From: an uncultured Clostridia bacterium | GTDB lineage: Bacteria > Bacillota > Clostridia > Christensenellales > Borkfalkiaceae | Direction: 5' to 3' | Assembly (NCBI GenBank): GCA_944328445.1 | Contig: CALVHO010000022.1 | Location: forward strand, 1-34,071 | Length of the DNA stretch: 34,071 bases | Shown here: one piece after another, positions 1 through 9,807 of the stretch | How positions within the stretch are numbered: position 1 is the first letter of the stretch | How the letters are laid out: each line of letters opens with the position of its first letter | The notes under the pieces: model-generated | What the model saw: only the letters and a program-made list of their open reading frames with translations | Told to the model about the DNA's origin: nothing | Databases searched by the model: none | Program-made: the position numbers and the translations under genes

Positions 1-57
1 CGATCGCGCCGTGCGGCGAACGATCGCTATTCCGTCGCGGCAGACGCCGCTCCTTAC
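1..57 (+). repeat. Dispersed repeat, left copy, just before a terminator
   Basis: Positions 21-40 (20 bases) and 45-57 (13 bases) are identical to the reverse complement of 33876-33895 and 33854-33866 at the other end of the window. The two blocks keep the same order and differ mainly in the short linker. In both places the element, read toward the window interior, is followed within about 20-40 bases by a rho-independent terminator. No protein-coding role is evident. The copy may continue left of the window edge. It could be a REP/BIME-like intergenic repeat or the conserved 3' tail of a transcript. Confidence 0.6.
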
Positions 58-82
58 AAATCCCGCTATCAGCTCCATGAAC

Positions 83-117
83 GGAACACCGAAGCAAGTT
101 CGGTGTTCCTTTTTTTA
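83..117 (+). terminator. Rho-independent terminator of an upstream unit
   Basis: A perfect 11-bp stem (83-93 with 99-109) encloses a 5-base loop and is followed by a run of eight T (110-117). It must end a transcript entering from left of the window. Confidence 0.9.
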
Positions 118-204
118 GTTATTGAGGCCGCACTTCTTGTTGGCGGACGCAGCTTTTTCATTTTACCATGCGCGCGGGGTATCGTGATTATGTTGCGCAG
201 GCAT

Positions 205-233
205 TTGACAGCCGTCCCCGCGTGCGTTATACT
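205..233 (+). promoter_or_regulatory. SigA-type promoter of the aldo/keto reductase operon
   Basis: TTGACA (205-210) and TATACT (228-233) are separated by exactly 17 bases. The ATG at 270 lies about 30 bases past the predicted start site, with a GGGAGG-type ribosome binding site at 258-264. Confidence 0.85.
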
Positions 234-247
234 ATATATGTAGTATA
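228..247. promoter_or_regulatory. Inverted-repeat operator over the -10 and start site
   Basis: TATACTA (228-234) and TAGTATA (241-247) form perfect 7-bp arms around a 6-base spacer, covering the -10 box and the likely start site. The layout suits a repressor. AT-rich arms of this form resemble known GntR/YtrA-type operators, but the regulator is not in the window. Confidence 0.5.
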
Positions 248-269
248 TTTTACCGACGGGAGGGTCAAC

Positions 270-1409
270 ATGATCTACAAAGATTTTGCAGGCGAACGCC
301 TGTCCGCGCTCGGGTTCGGCACGATGCGCCTGCCCGTTCTGAACGATGATTACGGTACCATCGACGAGCGCGCGGCCGCCGAGATGTTCGACTGCGCCAT
401 CCGCGGCGGCGTCAACTACTTCGATACGGCCTGGGGCTACCACGACGGCGCTTCGGAGACCGTGACGGGCAAGCTGCTTTCCGCATACCCGCGCGACAGT
501 TATTTTCTGGCATCCAAATTCCCCGGTTACGATCTGGCCAACATCGGCAAAGTGCGGGAGATCTTTGAAAAACAGCTGAAAAAGTGCCGCACCGATCACT
601 TCGATTTTTATCTCTTCCACAACGTCTGTGAGATGAACATCGACGCCTACCTCGATCCGAAGTACGGCATCTTCGACTATTTGAAGGCGCAGAAAGAGGC
701 GGGCCGCATCCGCCATCTCGGTTTTTCGGCGCACGGCAGTTTCGCCGTCATCGAGCGCTTTTTGCGGGCCTACGGCAAAGATATGGAATTTTGCCAGTTG
801 CAGATCAACTACCTCGACTGGACCTTCCAGCGCGCGAAAGAAAAGGTGGAGCTCGTGCGCAGCTACGGCATCCCCGTGTGGGTGATGGAGCCGCTGCGCG
901 GCGGAAAACTGGCGAGCCTTTCGCCCGAAAACGAAGCGCTGCTGCGCTCGCTCCGCCCAGAGGAGCCCGTCCCCGCGTGGGCCTTCCGCTTCGTGCTCGG
1001 CATCCCCGACGTCAAAGTCATCCTTTCGGGCATGTCCGACCTCGCGCAGGTCAAGGGCAACCTCGCAACATTCGCCGAGGACAAGCCGCTCACGGAAAAG
1101 GAGTATGCCGCGCTCACGGACATGGCGGAAAAGATGTACAAAAATTCCGTGCTGCCCTGCACGGCCTGCCGTTACTGCACGTCGCATTGTCCCAAGCATC
1201 TCGACATCCCCGAGCTTATCAAACTCTACAACGAACACCGCTTTACGGGCGGCGGGTTCATCGCGCCGATGGCGCTTTCCGCTCTGCCCGAGGACAAGTG
1301 GCCGAGCGCCTGCATCGCGTGCCACAGCTGCGAACGGGTCTGCCCGCAGCAGATCAAGATCGCCGACATGATGAAAGATTTCACCCTCCGCCTGCAAGAA
1401 GAGGAATGA
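270..1409 (+). CDS. Aldo/keto reductase with C-terminal 4Fe-4S ferredoxin domain
   Basis: A 379-residue predicted cytoplasmic NAD(P)H-linked oxidoreductase. The AKR TIM-barrel fills residues 1-290 and carries the full catalytic tetrad Asp52, Tyr57, Lys83 and His117 (contexts FDTAWGYHDG, ASKFPG, YLFHNV). The C-terminus has two bacterial ferredoxin motifs, C297-x2-C300-x2-C303-x3-C307-P and C348-x2-C351-x2-C354-x3-C358-P, so two 4Fe-4S clusters are likely. This fusion is a well-known family in anaerobes whose substrates are mostly unassigned. The ATG at 270 is chosen over the longer open frame from 168 because it has a Shine-Dalgarno sequence, lies just downstream of a consensus promoter, and the protein aligns with the family start (LGFGTMRLP). 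It is followed 23 bases later by an ECF S component, in one operon. Confidence 0.93.
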   Translation: MIYKDFAGERLSALGFGTMRLPVLNDDYGTIDERAAAEMFDCAIRGGVNYFDTAWGYHDGASETVTGKLLSAYPRDSYFLASKFPGYDLANIGKVREIFEKQLKKCRTDHFDFYLFHNVCEMNIDAYLDPKYGIFDYLKAQKEAGRIRHLGFSAHGSFAVIERFLRAYGKDMEFCQLQINYLDWTFQRAKEKVELVRSYGIPVWVMEPLRGGKLASLSPENEALLRSLRPEEPVPAWAFRFVLGIPDVKVILSGMSDLAQVKGNLATFAEDKPLTEKEYAALTDMAEKMYKNSVLPCTACRYCTSHCPKHLDIPELIKLYNEHRFTGGGFIAPMALSALPEDKWPSACIACHSCERVCPQQIKIADMMKDFTLRLQEEE

Positions 1410-1432
1410 ACGAAAAATAAGGAGAAACAGAT

Positions 1433-2011
1433 ATGATCGAATCGGTATTGACGCGCATGAACGTGAACGTGCGCTTGAAGATCACCGTCAAGGCGCTGCT
1501 TTCGGCGGCGATCGTGGCGTTGGCCGTATTGCTGCCGCAGGCGGTGCACCTTGCCGCGGGTGCGGCGGGCGGCGCGCGGTGGCTGCCCATGTACCTGCCC
1601 GTGCTGCTCGGCGGCTGCTTGCTCGGCTGGCGCTGGGGGCTCGGCGTGGGCGTCCTTTCGCCCGTGGTCAGCTTTGCTCTGACTTCCGCCCTGGGCGAGG
1701 CCATGCCCGCGGCGGCGCGCCTGCCGTACATGGCGGCCGAGCTCGCCGTGTTTGCCGCCGTGTCCGGCCTCTTTTCCAAAAAGATCGCCGAAAACGGCTG
1801 GATGGCTTTCCCCGCCGTGCTGCTCGCGCAGGTGAGCGGCCGCGCCGTCTTCCTCGCGCTTGCCGCGATCTTCCAAGGCGTTGCGCCGCTGACGGCGGCC
1901 GCCGCCTGGGCGCAGGTCCAAACGGGGCTTTTGGGCCTGGTTCTGCAAGCGGTGCTGGTCCCGTTCCTGGTCATGGGCGCCCGCGCGCTCATGCTGCGTG
2001 ACCGCGGCTGA
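1433..2011 (+). CDS. ECF-type transporter substrate-binding S component
   Basis: A 192-residue very hydrophobic protein with about five or six membrane spans. The pattern of a helix rich in Ala/Val, a WLPMYLPVLLGG segment, and a following SPVVSFALTSALGE segment is typical of energy-coupling-factor S components (ECF_trnsprt family) that bind a vitamin, metal or other small nutrient. The shared EcfA/EcfA'/EcfT module is not in the window, as expected for group II ECF systems. The start has AAGGAG at 1420-1425, 7 bases upstream. It is the second and last gene of the unit started at 205 and is followed by a terminator. The substrate cannot be told from sequence; the redox neighbour gives no firm clue. 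Confidence 0.75.
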   Translation: MIESVLTRMNVNVRLKITVKALLSAAIVALAVLLPQAVHLAAGAAGGARWLPMYLPVLLGGCLLGWRWGLGVGVLSPVVSFALTSALGEAMPAAARLPYMAAELAVFAAVSGLFSKKIAENGWMAFPAVLLAQVSGRAVFLALAAIFQGVAPLTAAAAWAQVQTGLLGLVLQAVLVPFLVMGARALMLRDRG

Positions 2012-2065
2012 CGGGACGAGCAAAAAATTCCGCGCCGCCGCTTGGCGGCGTAACCAACAATGAGA

Positions 2066-2094
2066 AAGGGGAGGGCGCAATGCCCTCCTTTTTT
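2066..2094 (+). terminator. Rho-independent terminator after the S component
   Basis: A 7-bp GC stem (2070-2076 with 2082-2088) and a short loop are followed by six T. A second GC hairpin lies just before it, near 2033-2050. The remaining bases to 2220 show no gene. Confidence 0.85.
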
Positions 2095-2199
2095 GTTGCG
2101 CAGGATCTGCCCGCGCGCGGGCTTCACACCGCTTTGCGGGCTGTCTGTGCGGGGCTATGCGGGCCGTACGGCAGGGCGTGATGGGCCGCAAAATTCTGA

Positions 2200-4874
<2,675 letters not shown>

Positions 4875-4875
<1 letters not shown>

Positions 4876-7361
4876 TGTGCGGCCGCGCGGAAACGATGGC
4901 GGACATTGAAGAGGCCATAAAGGCGCTCACCGCCGAAGAAAAGGCGGCGCTCGTCGCGGGGACATGCTTCATGTACACGCGCGGCGCCGCGCGGCTCGGC
5001 ATCCCGCGGCTGCGCATGTCCGACGGCCCGCACGGGCTGCGCGTGCAGGCGGAGGGCGGGCCCGAAGTGGCGGGCAGCCTGCCCGCGACGGCCTTTCCCA
5101 CGGCGGCGACGGTGGCAAACAGCTGGGATTTAGACCTTTCCTTCGGGATCGGGGCGGCGATCGGGCGCGAGGCGCGCCGCTACGGCGTGCACGTCGTCCT
5201 CGGCCCCGGCGTGAACATCAAGCGCAACCCCGCGGCGGGGCGCAATTTTGAATACTTTTCGGAAGACGCGCTCCTCGCGGGGGAGATGGCGGCGGCCGAA
5301 GTGCGCGGCATCCAGAGCGAGGGCGTGGGCGCAACGGTCAAACATTTTGCGCTGAACAATGCCGAAAACTTCCGCTTCATGGGCGATTCGGTCGCCGACA
5401 TGCGCGCCATCCGCGAATTGTATCTCAAAGCGTTCGAGATCGTCGTCAAGGGCGCGCGCCCCGCGGCCGTGATGTGCGCCTACAACAAGATCAACGGGGA
5501 ATACTGTTCGCAGAACAGATGGCTGTTGACCGACGTTTTGCGCGGCGAATGGGGCTTTGACGGGCTCGTGATGACCGACTGGGGCGCCATGCACGACCGC
5601 GTCGCCTCGCTGCGGGCGGGGCTCGACCTCGAAATGCCTGGCGATACCGCCGTCTGCCGCCGCCGCATCCTCGACGCCGTCAAGGACGGCACCCTGGCTG
5701 CGGAGGAGCTGGACGGCGCGGTCAAAAACGTGCTCGCGCTCACGGCAAAATACGCGGCGGGCGATGTAACAGAGGGGGAGGCATGCGACTTCGCCGCCCA
5801 CGACCGCCTCGCCCGCGAAGCGGCCGCAAACAGCGCCGTTCTCCTGCAAAACGACGGCGTGTTGCCCCTGCGCGAAGGGGAAGAGGTGTTCGTCTGCGGC
5901 GAACTGTTTGAAAAGATGCGCTACCAGGGTGCGGGCAGCTCGATGATCGAGCCCTTTTGCCTGACGCCGCCCAGACAGGCGTTCGACGAGGCGGGCATCC
6001 GCTATGCCTACGCCCGCGGGTACGACGAGGGCCGTGCCGAGGCGGACCCCGCCTTGCTCGCGGAGGCCGTTGAAACGTCGAAAGGGTACAAGACGGCCGT
6101 CGTGTTCGCGGGGCTTACCGACCTTGCGGAGAGCGAGGGGCGGGACCGCGATCATCTGCGCCTGCCAGAAAGCCAGCTCGCGCTCGTCGGCGCCATGCTG
6201 GACGCGGGCAAACAAGTCGTCGTCGTGCTGTTCGGCGGCGCGCCCGTGGAACTCCCGTTTGCCGGCCGCGCCGCGGCCGTGCTCGCCATGTACCTTCCGG
6301 GCCAATGCGGCGGCCGCGCCTGCACCGACCTGCTGTTCGGGCGGGCGGCGCCTTCGGGCAGGCTTGCCGAAACGTGGCCGCTCCGCTACGAGGACGTGCC
6401 CTTTGCGGACGCCTTCGGCAAGTCGGAGACCGAGGTGTATAAGGAGAGCGTCTTTGTCGGCTACCGCTATTATTCGACGGCGGCAAAGGCCGTGCGCTAT
6501 CCGTTCGGTCACGGGCTGACCTATACGCGCTTTTGCTATGCGGACATGCGCGTGCAAGACGACGGCGAAACTTTTACCGTTTCCTGCACGGTCACCAACG
6601 CGGGCGGGCGAGACGGCGCGGAGGTCGTGCAGCTCTACGTTGCGGGGCCCGCGGGCGGCGTGTTCAAGCCCGCGCGCGAATTGCGCGCCTTCCGTAAGGT
6701 GCACATCCCCGCGGGCGGCAGCGCGCGCGTGCAGCTGGCCGTGGCCCGCCGCAGCCTGCGGTATTTTGACGTGAACAAGGGAGAATGGGTGCTCGAAGGC
6801 GGCGAATACCGCTTGCAGCTGTGTGCCGACAGCCTCACCGTGCTCATGGAAAGGCCCGTGCGGGTCGAGGGCGCGCGCTTTTCTCCGTACGGCGGCGAAG
6901 TTGCCCGCGTGTACGGCGGGGCACGGCTCGACGAAGTGACGGACGCTTTGTTTGAAGAGATGAGCGGCCGCAAGATCCCGCCGCCGCCCGCGCACAAGCC
7001 GATCACGCTCGAAAGCCGTTTTTCCTACCTTGCCGACGCGGGACTATTGGGCAAACTCCTGCATGCCGCCGTTTTAGGCATGGCAAAGAGGCAGCGCAAG
7101 GCCGCCATGAAGCTGCCCGCGGGCAAAGAACGCGACAACAAGATCAAGGCCGCGTATTTTTTGCAGGCCGTCCTCGAAAGCAATTCGCTGCTGTCCATGA
7201 CGATGTGCGCCGGCCGCGCCTTCCCGTACAACTTTGCCGAGGGCTTTATGCACCTGGCGAACGGGCACATCGGCAAGGCGATCGTATGTTTTTGCAAAAA
7301 GATCAAGGCGCCCGTCCCCGAAGAGAAAAAGGGCGCCCGCAAAGAGAAAAAACGCCCCTGA
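4875..7361 (+). CDS. GH3 beta-glucosidase-like glycoside hydrolase
   Basis: An 828-residue cytoplasmic glycoside hydrolase family 3 protein. The N-terminal barrel (about 10-310) holds LGPGVNIKRNPAAGRNFEYF, KHFALNN and the nucleophile Asp235 in VMTDWGAMHD. The alpha/beta domain (about 320-540) contains the likely acid/base Glu421 in SEGRDRDHLRLP. A fibronectin III-like domain covers about 570-680, and a ~120-residue C-terminal helical tail (from about 705) with the segment FPYNFAEGFMHLANGH ends in a Lys-rich stretch. Similar tails occur in many Firmicutes GH3 enzymes. The start is taken as the ATG at 4875, which overlaps the preceding TGA (translational coupling); the ATG at 4896 is the alternative. 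Substrate could be beta-glucosides or other beta-linked sugars. Transcription ends in the hairpin array at 7370-7477. Confidence 0.9.
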
Positions 7362-7369
7362 CACACGAA

Positions 7370-7397
7370 GCGGCGCGCGGAATTTTCCGCGCGCCGC
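7370..7397. repeat. Perfect 28-base palindrome (intergenic hairpin)
   Basis: Arms 7370-7382 and 7385-7397 are exact complements (13 bp, two-base centre). It lies 9 bases after the GH3 stop codon and is followed by a T-rich stretch (7402-7413), so it may act as the first of several stacked terminators. Confidence 0.6.
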
Positions 7398-7419
7398 ACA
7401 ATTTTCTGTTTTTCCGAGG

Positions 7420-7445
7420 CCGCGCTTGCAAGCGCGGTTTTTTTT
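7420..7445 (+). terminator. Rho-independent terminator of the GH2/GH3 operon
   Basis: The perfect palindrome CCGCGCTTGCAAGCGCGG (7420-7437) is followed directly by eight T. Confidence 0.88.
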
Positions 7446-7449
7446 CGTG

Positions 7450-7477
7450 CCGCGGGCGCGAACGCGCGCGGTTTTTT
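7450..7477 (+). terminator. Second, back-up terminator
   Basis: A GC-rich stem (7450-7458 with 7463-7471, one mismatch) is followed by T at 7472-7477. The T run touches the stop codon of the convergent AraC gene. No U-tract is available for the opposite direction, so it protects the minus-strand gene from read-through rather than ending it. Confidence 0.7.
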
Positions 7478-8235
7478 CATGTTCGGAAAGTTGTATCCGA
7501 TTTTTGTTTGTTGCGGTAATAGGTGCAGGTGGATTCAAACCCCGCGCGGTAGATCAGTTCCGTAATGGGCGCGGTGCCGCGGTTGTTTTCGATGAAGTCA
7601 CAGCGCATGCGGTTGAGGTATTTGTTGAAGGGGCATTCAAACAGTTTTTTGAACAGGCGGCTGAAATAGGATACGTTGTACCCGAAGTGGCTGCTCACGT
7701 CCGTGATCGAGTGTATCTTGGAAAAATTGTCGTTGATGTACTTCGCGATGTCGACCATGAGCAAATGTTCTTTGTTGTAGGGGATGGGTGGATAATTGGA
7801 GGTGATGACCGCGAGGATATGGTCGATGAGGGCGGACGTCAAAAATTCGTTGCCGCCGTTTGTGGTGCTTTGCAAGACCTTTTGAAAGAGTGCGTAGATC
7901 TCCTTGTTCGCCTCGACGTTGTCCAGCTTCGGGAAGGATACGTTTTCGTAGTATTTGCGGAAGTTGTGCAGATACTTGTAGGGGATCATCAGCGTCTCGG
8001 TTTCGGTCTCCTCTTCGGAGTGGAAGCGGTGGGAGAAGAACGCGGGGAGGAACACCGCCTCGCCCGGGTGCAGGATGTCGTTGTCGGAGAGGCAGGAGTA
8101 GTGCACGCGGCCCTTTTTCACGAACAGTATCTCCGTCGCGTTGTGAAAGTGCATTTTGCACTCGGTGTTGTAAAGCAATATATGAATAACTTTATTCTTG
8201 TTGTCGCGTTCCGATTCGTAAAAAGTCTTTTTCAT
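7477..8235 (-). CDS. AraC-family transcriptional regulator
   Basis: A 252-residue regulator. The N-terminal cupin-like sensor domain (about 20-110) has the MHFHNATEILFVKKGRVHY segment and a PGEAVFLPAFFSHRF turn typical of AraC sugar sensors. The C-terminal ~95 residues form the double helix-turn-helix (SITDVSSHFGYNVSYFSRLFK, then PITELIYRAGFEST with the CTYYRNKQK recognition region). The start at 8235 is supported by an AAGGGGG ribosome binding site; a longer frame to 8301 would cross its own promoter. It is divergent from the twelve-gene operon beginning at 8489 and is the obvious candidate activator of it. Its codons are visibly more AT-rich than those of the enzymes around it, common for regulators. 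The inducer is probably a sugar of the operon's substrate. Confidence 0.92.
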   Translation of the reverse strand: MKKTFYESERDNKNKVIHILLYNTECKMHFHNATEILFVKKGRVHYSCLSDNDILHPGEAVFLPAFFSHRFHSEEETETETLMIPYKYLHNFRKYYENVSFPKLDNVEANKEIYALFQKVLQSTTNGGNEFLTSALIDHILAVITSNYPPIPYNKEHLLMVDIAKYINDNFSKIHSITDVSSHFGYNVSYFSRLFKKLFECPFNKYLNRMRCDFIENNRGTAPITELIYRAGFESTCTYYRNKQKSDTTFRT

Positions 8236-8256
8236 GGCGGCCCCCTTTGCGCCATC

Positions 8257-8285
8257 AGTATACCAGAAGGCATGCGTCATGTCAA
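8257..8285 (-). promoter_or_regulatory. SigA-type promoter of the AraC gene
   Basis: Read on the minus strand, TTGACA (8285-8280), 17 bases and TATACT (8262-8257) lie 21 bases upstream of the start codon at 8235. Confidence 0.85.
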
Positions 8286-8312
8286 CGGAAGCGAAGGGCA
8301 CAAAGCGAAATT

Positions 8313-8375
8313 ATGCAATGAAATTATGTGCTCGAAATCGATATAAGTAAAAAAATGCAATAATTGTGTGTGCTA
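8313..8375 (+). promoter_or_regulatory. Paired direct repeats, probable AraC-protein binding sites
   Basis: Copies at 8313-8333 and 8355-8375 share 15 of 21 bases, with ATGCAAT at the left and TGTGCT at the right of each. Start-to-start distance is 42 bp, four helical turns. The second copy ends 6 bases before the -35 box at 8382. AraC proteins bind such bipartite sites as direct repeats and activate from next to the -35 box. Confidence 0.6.
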
Positions 8376-8381
8376 TTGCTA

Positions 8382-8411
8382 TTGATTTGCCCGCATGGTT
8401 GCCGTTATAAT
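8382..8411 (+). promoter_or_regulatory. Promoter of the large glycan-utilisation operon
   Basis: TTGATT (8382-8387), an 18-base spacer and TATAAT (8406-8411). The weak -35 with a perfect -10 fits an activator-dependent promoter. The 77-base leader to 8488 shows no riboswitch-like or strong hairpin structure by eye. Confidence 0.75.
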
Positions 8412-8488
8412 AGCAGCGTAGAAATTTGTAAGAACTTGCATACAGCAGCAAGAAAAACCGACAGAGCGGACGACAAGGAGGTAACGCT

Positions 8489-9727
8489 GTGTTGAAATAC
8501 ATACTGATCGGATACGGGCAAAGGGGCAGGTTTTATGCGGACTGCCTGCGCAAACTGAACAGGGCGGAACCTGCCGCCGTCTGCGATGCGCGGCAGTGCA
8601 AGCTCGACCTCGCGAAGAGGAATCTCGGCCTGCGGGACGGGCAGCTGTACCGCGACGCGGACGCACTTTTTGCCGCGGGCAAGATCGCCGACCTCGCCAT
8701 CATCGCCTCGATGGACTGCGCCCATTACGCGCAGGCCGTCAAGGCGCTGCAACTGGGGTACCATCTGCTGCTGGAAAAGCCCATCGCGCAGACGGAGCGG
8801 CAATGCAGGGAGATCGCCGCGCTGGCCAAAAAGCTGGGGCGGAAGGTATACGTCTGCCACGTGCTGCGGTATGCGCCCATCTACACCTCCATCAAGGAAA
8901 TGCTCGCGGGCGGAACGTTCGGAGACGTCGTCACCATTACGCAGACGGAGCACGTCGGCTGGTGGCACCAGGCGCACAGCTATGTGCGCGGCAACTGGCG
9001 CAGGAGCGAGGAGTCCTCGCCCATGATCGTGGCAAAGTGCTGCCACGACCTCGACCTGTTTGCCTGGCTCATCGGCAAGAAGTGCGACAAAGTCTCTTCC
9101 TTCGGTTCGCTCTATTATTACAACCGTGAACACGCGCCCGAGGGCAGCGGGGACTATTGCTACAACTGCAAGCTGAAAGACACCTGCGTCTACAACTGCC
9201 TGAACTTTTACACAAAATACCCCGACTTCGCCTTCGCCTCGGGGCAATACCTCGGCGACGGGCAGGACAAGCAGGCGATCGCCGAATGTTTCAGCCAAGA
9301 GAGCAACCCGTATGCGCGGTGCGTGTTCAAGTGCGACAACGACGTCGTCGACCACCAGGTGGTCAACATGCTCTTCGAAGGTGGCGTGACGGCGCAGCTG
9401 ACGATGACGGCCTTCTGCGAAGGCGGCATCCGCACCATCCGCATCCACGCGACGAAGGGCTTCATCGAGGCGAGCATGCTCGACAACGTCATCCGCTACG
9501 AGATCTACGGGCAGGAGCCGCAGGAGCTGCACGTCGCCGTCGGCGAGACCTTCGGCGGGCACGGCGGCGGGGACGAAAAGCTGGTCGAAGACGTGGTAAA
9601 CGATCTGGAAGGCGGCCGGGATTCCCTCTGCCTCACCTCCATCGACAGGTCGGTCATGAGCCATCTGATGGGGTTCGCGGCGGAACAGTCCCGCGTGCGG
9701 GGCGGCAAGGCCGTAAAGATACGGTAA
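8489..9727 (+). CDS. Gfo/Idh/MocA-family NAD(P)-dependent oxidoreductase
   Basis: A 412-residue sugar-type dehydrogenase. The N-terminal Rossmann fold has IGYGQRG for the dinucleotide, and LEKPIAQ carries the conserved Lys97. The C-terminal alpha/beta domain has CCHDLDL with His186, where family members place catalytic residues. A cysteine cluster C224-x2-C227-x5-C233-x3-C237 sits in the C-terminal domain; comparable Cys-containing inserts are familiar in some Gfo/Idh/MocA subfamilies and may bind metal. The start is GTG at 8489, preceded by AAGGAGG at 8475-8481; the next codon, TTG, is a less likely start. First gene of the operon, ahead of the ABC importer. Members oxidise or reduce sugars, often at C3 or in inositols; some act as NAD-dependent glycosidases (GH109). 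The substrate here is not determinable. Confidence 0.88.
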   Translation: MLKYILIGYGQRGRFYADCLRKLNRAEPAAVCDARQCKLDLAKRNLGLRDGQLYRDADALFAAGKIADLAIIASMDCAHYAQAVKALQLGYHLLLEKPIAQTERQCREIAALAKKLGRKVYVCHVLRYAPIYTSIKEMLAGGTFGDVVTITQTEHVGWWHQAHSYVRGNWRRSEESSPMIVAKCCHDLDLFAWLIGKKCDKVSSFGSLYYYNREHAPEGSGDYCYNCKLKDTCVYNCLNFYTKYPDFAFASGQYLGDGQDKQAIAECFSQESNPYARCVFKCDNDVVDHQVVNMLFEGGVTAQLTMTAFCEGGIRTIRIHATKGFIEASMLDNVIRYEIYGQEPQELHVAVGETFGGHGGGDEKLVEDVVNDLEGGRDSLCLTSIDRSVMSHLMGFAAEQSRVRGGKAVKIR

Positions 9728-9807
9728 AACACATAACGCAACCAAGGCGGGCCTGCCGCGCGAGCGCATGCCCGACGGAAATATAACACGACAAGGAGAG
9801 GTCCAAA

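Noticed and set aside
69..1397. Long open frame on the minus strand opposite the aldo/keto reductase
   Set aside because: It is a GC-rich shadow of a clearly recognised gene, with Arg/His/Ala-rich text, no domain and no ribosome binding site.
8412..8488. Riboswitch or attenuator in the leader of the large operon
   Set aside because: The leader is short and I find no strong stem or T-run.
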